Shown: positions 24,717 to 29,856 of the stretch, in pieces
Layout of the letters: the number at the start of each line of letters is the position of its first letter
How positions within the stretch are numbered: position 1 is the first letter of the stretch
Origin: an uncultured Elusimicrobia bacterium
GTDB lineage: Bacteria > Elusimicrobiota > Endomicrobiia > Endomicrobiales > Endomicrobiaceae
Length of the DNA: 29,856 nucleotides
Direction of reading: 5' to 3'
Assembly: GCA_937916125.1 (NCBI GenBank)
Contig: CALGGE010000101.1
Location: 1-29,856 of the forward strand
Notes under the pieces: model-generated
Databases searched by the model: none
Told to the model about the DNA's origin: nothing
Seen by the model: the letters and a program-made list of their open reading frames with translations, nothing else
Translations under genes and position numbers: made by a program

Positions 24717-25058
24717 ATGGATAAAAAACAAGATAGGCATATCATTATAGGTAAGAGAATAAAAGAAGAAAGAAAAAGATTGAATTTAACTCAAGAAGAA
24801 GTAGCTGAAAAAGTCGGTATGGATTATAAATATTTAAGTGCCATAGAAAGAGGTGCGAGCAAACCAAGTTTAGATATTTTTTTGAGAATAGCAGATGCTC
24901 TAAAAGTTTCATATAATGATCTGCTCCAAGAAAGTAAAAAGAAAACTGAAGATGAAGAAATGTTGATACAAATAAAGTATTTGTTTTCCGGTTTATCAAA
25001 AGAAAAGAAAAAGAAATTTATTTCAGCAATACAAGAATTTAAGAAACTAATTAAATAA
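24717..25058 (+). CDS. XRE-family regulator
   Basis: The start is ATG at 24717, with GGAG 7 nt upstream, in preference to a TTG at 24705. The 113-residue product has an HTH_3 domain at ~10-70 (I-G-K-R-I-K-E-E-R-K-R-L-N-L-T-Q-E-E-V-A-E-K-V-G, Y-L-S-A-I-E-R-G-A-S-K-P-S) and a charged helical C-terminus. It is divergent from pilin 2 and upstream of the AAA ATPase, but a strong terminator separates it from the latter. Candidate targets are the repeated sites at 25202-25269 (inference). Confidence 0.85.
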   Translation: MDKKQDRHIIIGKRIKEERKRLNLTQEEVAEKVGMDYKYLSAIERGASKPSLDIFLRIADALKVSYNDLLQESKKKTEDEEMLIQIKYLFSGLSKEKKKKFISAIQEFKKLIK

Positions 25059-25077
25059 AAAATTAATAATGAAAAAG

Positions 25078-25115
25078 AAAAATCAGGTATGAAAAAACTT
25101 CATACCTGATTTTTT
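25078..25115 (+). terminator. Rho-independent terminator after the XRE gene
   Basis: AAAAATCAGGTATG and CATACCTGATTTTT form a 14-bp stem, extendable by two A-T pairs, followed by T residues. Its right half is duplicated downstream of the ATPase gene. Confidence 0.9.
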
Positions 25116-25127
25116 CTTTGTAAAATA
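25094..25127 (+). repeat. direct repeat, left copy (terminator right arm)
   Basis: A 34-nt sequence running from AAAACTTCATACCTGA through CTTTGTAAAATA. It recurs at 26637-26669 with a single T deletion. The two copies frame the AAA ATPase gene and its promoter. Confidence 0.8.
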
Positions 25128-25148
25128 TTTTATAATATAATTTGTTGC

Positions 25149-25168
25149 TATACTTCTATAGAAGTATA
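25149..25168. promoter_or_regulatory. perfect 20-bp palindrome
   Basis: TATACTTCTATAGAAGTATA is a perfect palindrome in the ATPase upstream region. It is a good candidate for a dimeric regulator's binding site, or a recombination site. Confidence 0.5.
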
Positions 25169-25201
25169 CAATACAAAAGAAGTGTATTTGTATATAAATT
25201 T

Positions 25202-25269
25202 ACACTTTTTCGGTTGAAAAACTGTAATATATGCACACTTTTTCGGTTGAAAAAATGTAAAAAATATGC
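25202..25269. promoter_or_regulatory. two tandem 33-35 bp repeats with internal inverted repeats
   Basis: Both units begin ACACTTTTTCGGTTGAAAAA and end in ATATGC (25202-25234 and 25235-25269). Each holds the dyad TTTTTC-GGTT-GAAAAA; in the first it extends to TTACA/TGTAA. The second unit supplies the -35 and spacer of the ATPase promoter, so a bound regulator would block transcription. Confidence 0.65.
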
Positions 25270-25275
25270 TATAAT
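25247..25275 (+). promoter_or_regulatory. promoter of the AAA ATPase gene
   Basis: TTGAAA (25247-25252), 17 bp, TATAAT (25270-25275). The leader of about 26 nt contains GAGGT 7 nt before the ATG. Confidence 0.7.
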
Positions 25276-25307
25276 TACAAACAATATAATAATATTGAGG
25301 TAAAAAT

Positions 25308-26633
25308 ATGTATAGAAAAGCATTAAAAAATTTGTTAGAATGGAAAAACAGCAAAAATAGAAAGCCGTTAATTCTTGAGGGGGCAAGACAAGTAGGCAAA
25401 ACTTGGCTTATGCAGGAGTTCGGGAAAATTTATTATAAAAATACTGTTTATATTTCTTTCGATAATGCAAAAAACAAAAAAGTTCACGACATATTTACAC
25501 AAGATTACAATATTGAAAGAATAATAGAAAATTTATCCGTTCACTCGAAAACAAAAATAGAGTCCGATAACACATTAATAATTTTGGATGAAATACAGGA
25601 ATGTGCGAATGCTTTGACATCATTAAAATATTTTTATGAAAATGCACCTGAATATCATATAGTTTGTGCAGGAAGTTTGTTAGGAATAGCATTACACCAA
25701 GGAACATCTTTTCCTGTCGGGAAAGTAGATTTACTAAATATATATCCGCTCTCTTTTACCGAATTTTTGGAAGCTATAGGAGAAAAAAGATTTGTTGATT
25801 TAATAGAAAATTTAAATTTTGATTCCATAAAAAATTTCAAAAATGAATATATCAGGCATTTAAAAAATTATTTTTATATCGGAGGTATGCCTGAAGTTGT
25901 ACAAAGATTTGTCGACAATAAAGATTTTGTAGAAATAAGAAATGTTCAAAATAAAATACTTGAAACCTATGAGAATGATTTTTCCAAACATTTATCAACA
26001 TCCGACATTTCTAAAACAAGAATGTTGTGGGATAATATTCCATCACAATTTGCAAAAGAAAATAAAAAATTTATATACGGACTTATAAAAAAAGGAGCCA
26101 GAGCAAAAGAATATGAAAACTCTCTCTATTGGCTTAATGATTGCGGTTTAATATATAAAGTTTACAGAGCAAAAACACCAAGTATGCCGTTAAAAGCTTA
26201 TATTGATTTAAGCAGTTTTAAACTGTTTATAGTAGATGTCGGTTTGTTGTGTGCTTTAGCGGATATTGATATGGAAACTTTGTTGGAAGAGAATGAAATT
26301 TTTAAAGAATTTAAAGGTTCTTTAAGTGAACAATATGTTCTTCAGCAATTAAAATCCGTCAATAATAAAAATGTTTATTATTGGTCTTCCGAAAAAGGCG
26401 ATGCTGAAATAGATTTATTAATTCAGAATAAAGGAAATATTGTTCCTATAGAAGTGAAAGCCGGAATAAATTTGAAAGCAAAAAGTATGCAGGTCTATAA
26501 AAATAATTTTACTCCAAAAGTTTCAGTCAGAACTTCTCTTGCAGATTACAAAAAAACAGATAATTTATACGATATTCCCTTGTATATGATAGAGAGTTTG
26601 GAAAAAATTTTAGATACTCAAAAAATCAATTGA
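25308..26633 (+). CDS. AAA_14/DUF4143 ATPase
   Basis: The 441-residue product is a full-length member of the AAA_14-DUF4143 family: Walker A G-A-R-Q-V-G-K-T (25-32), Walker B L-I-I-L-D-E-I-Q-E (~89-97), sensor C-A-G-S-L-L-G (~119-125) and P-L-S-F-T-E-F. The C-terminal DUF4143 part ends with Y-Y-W-S-S-E-K-G-D-A-E-I-D-L-L and V-P-I-E-V-K-A-G, a PD-(D/E)xK-like set of Asp, Glu and Lys. Such genes are scattered accessory genes of uncertain role, sometimes proposed to act in defence or toxin-antitoxin-like systems. It has an operator-rich promoter and is flanked by direct repeats, which suggests gain by insertion. Confidence 0.88.
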   Translation: MYRKALKNLLEWKNSKNRKPLILEGARQVGKTWLMQEFGKIYYKNTVYISFDNAKNKKVHDIFTQDYNIERIIENLSVHSKTKIESDNTLIILDEIQECANALTSLKYFYENAPEYHIVCAGSLLGIALHQGTSFPVGKVDLLNIYPLSFTEFLEAIGEKRFVDLIENLNFDSIKNFKNEYIRHLKNYFYIGGMPEVVQRFVDNKDFVEIRNVQNKILETYENDFSKHLSTSDISKTRMLWDNIPSQFAKENKKFIYGLIKKGARAKEYENSLYWLNDCGLIYKVYRAKTPSMPLKAYIDLSSFKLFIVDVGLLCALADIDMETLLEENEIFKEFKGSLSEQYVLQQLKSVNNKNVYYWSSEKGDAEIDLLIQNKGNIVPIEVKAGINLKAKSMQVYKNNFTPKVSVRTSLADYKKTDNLYDIPLYMIESLEKILDTQKIN

Positions 26634-26636
26634 AAT

Positions 26637-26669
26637 AAAACTTCATACCTGATTTTTCTTTGTAAAATA
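26637..26669 (+). repeat. direct repeat, right copy
   Basis: A 33-nt copy of 25094-25127, one T shorter, starting 4 nt after the ATPase stop. It lacks the left arm of the terminator, so it cannot fold as one. Its end contributes the -35 of the valS promoter. Confidence 0.8.
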
Positions 26670-26688
26670 ATAAAATAAATTGTATAAT
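26660..26688 (+). promoter_or_regulatory. promoter of valS
   Basis: TTGTAA (26660-26665), 17 bp, TATAAT (26683-26688). The leader of about 63 nt holds a small hairpin (GCGAT/ATCGC) and GAGGT 5 nt before the ATG. No T-box features are present. Confidence 0.65.
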
Positions 26689-26757
26689 ATGGAACTTTAA
26701 TTTATAATTAACGATTATTTTTCGCAAAGCGATTTTATCGCAATAAAGAGGTTTAAA

Positions 26758-29409
26758 ATGGAAATGGAAAAAGTTTATGACGCTAAAAAAGTTGAAGAAA
26801 AATGGGTAAACTATTGGATAAATAATAAAACATTTTCTTCAAAAATCGATAAAACAAAAAAATCATTTACTATAGTAATACCGCCCCCGAATGTAACGGG
26901 TTCTCTGCATATGGGGCATGCATTGAACGATTCCCTGCAGGACGCAATTATCAGATTTAAAAAAATGCAGGGGTTTAACACTTTGTGGGTTCCGGGAACG
27001 GACCACGGCGGAATTGCCACGCAAAATGTAGTTGAAAAACTGCTTAAAAAAGAAGGCAAAACCAAGTATGATTTGGGCAGAGAAAAATTTATCGAAAAAA
27101 TGTGGCAGTGGAGACAGGAAACAGGCGACACAATTTTAGACCAGCTGAAAAAACTCGGTTGCGGGCTTGACTGGGACAGAACAAGATTCACTATGGATGA
27201 GGCTTGTTCAAAAGCAGTTAAAAGAGCTTTCAAACAATTTTATGATAAGGGCTTGATTTATAGAGGAAAAAGGCTTGTTAACTGGTGCCCGAGATGTAAT
27301 ACTGCCTTGTCTGATATTGAGGTAGAATACCATCCGGAAAAAGGAAACCTTTGGTATATCAAATATCCCATAAAAGATTCCAACGAATTTTTAACTGTTG
27401 CAACTACAAGACCCGAAACAATGATAGGTGATACTGCCGTTGCCGTTAATCCCAACGATGAAAGATATAAAAATATAGTAGGTGAAAAAATAATTCTTCC
27501 TCTTGTAGGCAGAGAAATAGAAATAGTTGCCGACTACTTGGTTGATATGCAGTTTGGAACGGGTGCCGTAAAAGTTACCCCTGCACATGATGCAGTTGAC
27601 TATGATATAGCAAGAAGACATAACCTTGAAATACTTGAAGTTATAGATGCCAACGGCAATATGACGGACTTGGTTGAAAAATATAAAGGTATGCCTGCTG
27701 CAGAAGCAAGAAAAGTAATAGTTGAAGATTTACAAAATAAAGGTTATTTGATAAAAACAGAAGATTATAATCATTCAGTCGGTAAATGTTACAGATGCGG
27801 AACTACCATTGAACCGATAATGTCGGAACAGTGGTTTTTGAAAGTTGAAGAAATGTCTAAGAGAGCCTCTCAGGCGGCAAAAGATGAAAAAGTAAAATTT
27901 TATCCGGCATCTTGGAAAAAGCCGTACACATTGTGGCTTGATAATTTAAGAGACTGGTGTATCAGCCGTCAAATTTGGTGGGGACACAGAATACCGGTTT
28001 TCTACTGCACGGACGAAAACGGCAAACATACGGATTGTCCTCCGATAGTGGAACAGGAAACACCGACAAAATGTCCTCATTGCGGTAATACACATTTGGT
28101 TCAAGACAACGATGTTTTGGACACTTGGTTTTCATCTGCTATGTGGCCGTTCAGCGTATTTAACTGGGGAGAAAATCCCGATAACAATGAAGAACTAAAA
28201 TATTATTATCCGACGGGCGTTCTTGTAACGGGACACGAAATTCTTTATTTGTGGGTTGCAAGAATGGTTCAAATGGGCTTGGAATTTTTAAACGATATAC
28301 CGTTTAGCGATGTTTTTATTCACGGTATCGTAAGAGATAAACACGGTTTGAAAATGTCCAAATCCAAAGGCAATGTTATTAATCCTTTGGAAATTATGGA
28401 ACAGTTCGGAACGGATGCTTTAAGGTTTGCGTTGGCACAATCCGCAGCACCGGGGAGAGATATGCAGATATCCAACGATTCTTTCCTTGCCGCAAGAAAT
28501 TTCGCCAATAAGATTTGGAATGCATCAAGATTTATTCTTATGAATAAAGGCGAACTTGAAATTTCCGACGAGCCGGTAATAAAAGAACTTTCCGACAAAT
28601 GGATATTGAACGAATATAACCAAACGATAAAAACAGTGACAAGAGCTTTTGAAGTTTATGATATTGATGTGGCTTCAAGAACTTTGTACGATTTTATTTG
28701 GACAAAGTTCTGCGACTGGTATATAGAACTTTCCAAAATCAGAATGAACTCGGAAAATGTTGAAGAAAAAAAGCAGGTATTATCCGTTCTTATTTATGTA
28801 CTTAAAGGAACAATAAAAATGCTTGCACCTATTATGCCGTTTATCTGTGACGAATTGTGGGGTATATTTAATAATACATCGGACAGCATAGTAAATTCAA
28901 GTTTCCCTGTTTATGATGATAAATTTGTTTTTGCCAATGAAGCTTCGCAGATGGCAGTCGTTCAGGAAATAGTTTCAAAAATAAGAAATGTAAGAAGCGA
29001 AATGAATATTTCTCTTGCGGCATTTATAACGGCAAAAATAAATATTTTGGACGATAAAAAAACGGTAATTTTGGAAAACGATTCCGAATACATTAAATCT
29101 TTGGCAAAAATAAAAGATTTATCTTTCGGCAAAGATATTAAGAGAGAGAAAAATTCCGCACTCGCGGTTGCTACCGGCTTTGAAATATTTATTCCGCTTG
29201 AAGGGCTTATCGATTTGGAAAAAGAAAAAGCAAGAATAAATAAAGAAATCAACAATGTTTTATCTGAACAGGAAAAGTATAACAAAAAACTTTCCAATCC
29301 GAACTTTGTTGCAAAAGCTCCGGAAGCAGAAGTTGCAAGAATAAAACAAAAACTTGCCGACACCGAAAGCAAAATTGCAACACTGAAAGAAACATTAAAT
29401 AATTTGTAA
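26758..29409 (+). CDS. valS: valyl-tRNA synthetase
   Basis: The 883-residue class I synthetase has the HIGH-type motif P-P-P-N-V-T-G-S-L-H-M-G-H (His51-His54) and K-M-S-K-S (532-536), the ValRS signature D-H-G-G-I-A-T-Q, an editing domain (T-T-R-P-E-T-M-I-G-D-T-A-V, D-Y-D-I-A-R-R-H), C-P-R-C and C-P-H-C pairs, and D-V-L-D-T-W-F-S-S. The C-terminal 70 residues form the tRNA-binding coiled coil (E-K-A-R-I-N-K-E-I-N-N-V-L-S-E-Q-E-K-Y). Length is normal. It charges tRNA-Val and clears misacylated Thr. No terminator hairpin is visible after it. Confidence 0.98.
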   Translation: MEMEKVYDAKKVEEKWVNYWINNKTFSSKIDKTKKSFTIVIPPPNVTGSLHMGHALNDSLQDAIIRFKKMQGFNTLWVPGTDHGGIATQNVVEKLLKKEGKTKYDLGREKFIEKMWQWRQETGDTILDQLKKLGCGLDWDRTRFTMDEACSKAVKRAFKQFYDKGLIYRGKRLVNWCPRCNTALSDIEVEYHPEKGNLWYIKYPIKDSNEFLTVATTRPETMIGDTAVAVNPNDERYKNIVGEKIILPLVGREIEIVADYLVDMQFGTGAVKVTPAHDAVDYDIARRHNLEILEVIDANGNMTDLVEKYKGMPAAEARKVIVEDLQNKGYLIKTEDYNHSVGKCYRCGTTIEPIMSEQWFLKVEEMSKRASQAAKDEKVKFYPASWKKPYTLWLDNLRDWCISRQIWWGHRIPVFYCTDENGKHTDCPPIVEQETPTKCPHCGNTHLVQDNDVLDTWFSSAMWPFSVFNWGENPDNNEELKYYYPTGVLVTGHEILYLWVARMVQMGLEFLNDIPFSDVFIHGIVRDKHGLKMSKSKGNVINPLEIMEQFGTDALRFALAQSAAPGRDMQISNDSFLAARNFANKIWNASRFILMNKGELEISDEPVIKELSDKWILNEYNQTIKTVTRAFEVYDIDVASRTLYDFIWTKFCDWYIELSKIRMNSENVEEKKQVLSVLIYVLKGTIKMLAPIMPFICDELWGIFNNTSDSIVNSSFPVYDDKFVFANEASQMAVVQEIVSKIRNVRSEMNISLAAFITAKINILDDKKTVILENDSEYIKSLAKIKDLSFGKDIKREKNSALAVATGFEIFIPLEGLIDLEKEKARINKEINNVLSEQEKYNKKLSNPNFVAKAPEAEVARIKQKLADTESKIATLKETLNNL

Positions 29410-29427
29410 TAAAAATATTTTTCTTTC

Positions 29428-29456
29428 TTGACAAAAAAATAGTTTTGAATTATAAT
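29428..29456 (+). promoter_or_regulatory. consensus sigma-70 promoter for a non-coding RNA
   Basis: A perfect TTGACA (29428-29433), 17 bp and a perfect TATAAT (29451-29456). The expected start is near 29463. No protein-coding gene starts downstream on this strand within the window. Confidence 0.85.
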
Positions 29457-29462
29457 AAATTT

Positions 29463-29710
29463 ACGGATAGCAGATAAAAAATAAAAACTTAATAGATAAT
29501 GTTTTTGGATCTTCTATGAAAGGTAGAAGAACTCTTTTGTGAAAACAAAAGGAGTTAGGACTCCAAAAACAGTCGTTTTAAAATATGTAGGAATAAATCA
29601 GAGGCTATGTTGATTTATTTTTATATCTTTGTATTTCGCTCCGTTATCGGAGCGAAAAGAGCGGCTGTACGAGTTGTGTCCTAACTCCTTGTACAGTCGC
29701 TTTTCTTTTT
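29463..29710 (+). ncRNA. structured, terminated RNA of about 250 nt, unrecognised family
   Basis: The RNA has its own promoter and ends in a terminator-like stem with a T-rich tail. A three-way junction is closed by GTTTTTGGA (29501-29509) with TCCAAAAAC (29562-29570), holding TCTTCTA/TAGAAGA (29510-29530) and ACTCTTTTGT/ACAAAAGGAGT with a GAAA tetraloop (29531-29555). Then AATAAATCA/TGATTTATT (29592-29600 with 29611-29619), TTTCGCTCCG/CGGAGCGAAA (29634-29657) and the final stem AGCGGCTGTAC/GTACAGTCGCT (29660-29701). AAGGAGTTAGGAC (29549-29561) is complementary to GTCCTAACTCCTT (29678-29690) in the last hairpin's loop. I see no tmRNA, RNase P, 6S or SRP signature. Confidence 0.7.
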
Positions 29711-29856
29711 GTCGCCACAAAAACTCTCTCCTTTCGCAAAATCCAAAAAGAAAAAACACGTAGCGGTGTTTCCGGCTCAGTTTTCTTGTTTTCGCAAACA
29801 CGAAATCTTTGCCATTGGCTCTTTGAAGAAATTTTATTTTTTTTCGTGCAGTTGTC
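29711..29856. other. window end: no supported gene; one open minus-strand frame
   Basis: The minus strand is open from the window edge to a stop at 29598-29600, encoding a Lys/Arg/Phe-rich sequence that runs back through the structured RNA. The overlap with precise inverted repeats and the odd composition argue that it is not a real protein. A small hairpin AAACAC/GTGTTT lies near 29754-29773. The words TTTCGCAAA and TTTTCGCAAAC recur. Confidence 0.3.

Noticed and set aside
25148..25399. Minus-strand open frames across the ATPase promoter
   Set aside because: They span operator repeats and the start of the ATPase gene, are rich in Phe/Tyr from AT-rich DNA and have no family match.
26689..26757. 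T-box leader of valS
   Set aside because: The leader is only about 65 nt, with no T-box core sequence, specifier loop or antiterminator pair.
29463..29710. Retron msr-msd or Cas9 tracrRNA
   Set aside because: No reverse transcriptase, Cas gene or CRISPR repeat is in the window, and the complementarity pattern does not have the expected end-to-end layout.
29598..29856. Basic minus-strand open frame at the right edge
   Set aside because: It overlaps a promoter-driven structured RNA with exact inverted repeats; coding potential could not be supported, though its conservation should be compared with that of the RNA.
1..29856. CRISPR arrays, tRNA, rRNA and insertion sequences
   Set aside because: No regularly spaced repeats, no tRNA cloverleaf signatures and no transposase were found.

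Overview
The window is AT-rich DNA from a Gram-negative, probably anaerobic, host-associated bacterium. It encodes an autotransporter, an OmpA-family outer-membrane protein, lipid-linked polysaccharide enzymes, several lipoproteins, and two type IV pilin-like proteins with near-identical N-termini. The scattered pilin paralogues, the base composition and the gene repertoire (QueH, DUF116, an SPL-like radical SAM protein) fit best with the Elusimicrobiota (Elusimicrobium/Endomicrobium relatives). That assignment is inference from gene style only; there is no rRNA in the window.

Layout. 1-2.6 kb: 3' part of an autotransporter gene and its terminator. 2.6-4.5 kb: a lipoprotein hydrolase, queH and an XRE regulator. 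4.5-7.1 kb: an accessory patch with pilin 1 behind a highly structured leader, the scar of a hipBA toxin-antitoxin operon, and a two-gene XRE/ImmA-peptidase + PIN module with duplicated operators. 7.2-10.4 kb: polA coupled to a small lipoprotein gene. 10.4-14.8 kb: a surface polysaccharide locus (O-antigen ligase opposite an ArnT-like glycosyltransferase and an FAD oxidoreductase). 14.9-20 kb: an outer-membrane cluster (OmpA-like barrel, two related jelly-roll secreted proteins, a DUF5683 protein, an Ig-like lipoprotein). 20-23.8 kb: an operon of DUF116, a DEAD-box helicase, an FmdB zinc ribbon and an SPL-like radical SAM protein. 23.8-26.7 kb: a second accessory patch with an ATPase remnant, pilin 2 with unusual 3' hairpins, an XRE regulator, and an AAA_14/DUF4143 ATPase framed by direct repeats. 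26.7-29.4 kb: valS. 29.4 kb to the end: a strong promoter driving a structured, terminated RNA of about 250 nt with no obvious protein.

Most notable observations. (1) The same 9-nt loop, AACATAGCA, caps three different hairpins, all next to pilin genes and all in pilin-sense orientation. (2) An apparently undescribed structured RNA at about 29463-29710 has a 13-nt long-range complementarity. (3) Four genes have a -10 box ending only 6-8 nt before the start codon and no Shine-Dalgarno sequence, suggesting leaderless mRNAs. (4) Both pilin genes sit beside decayed accessory genes (hipBA and an ATPase). (5) The XRE-ImmA/PIN module has two matching 19-bp operators about 52 bp apart on either side of its promoter.
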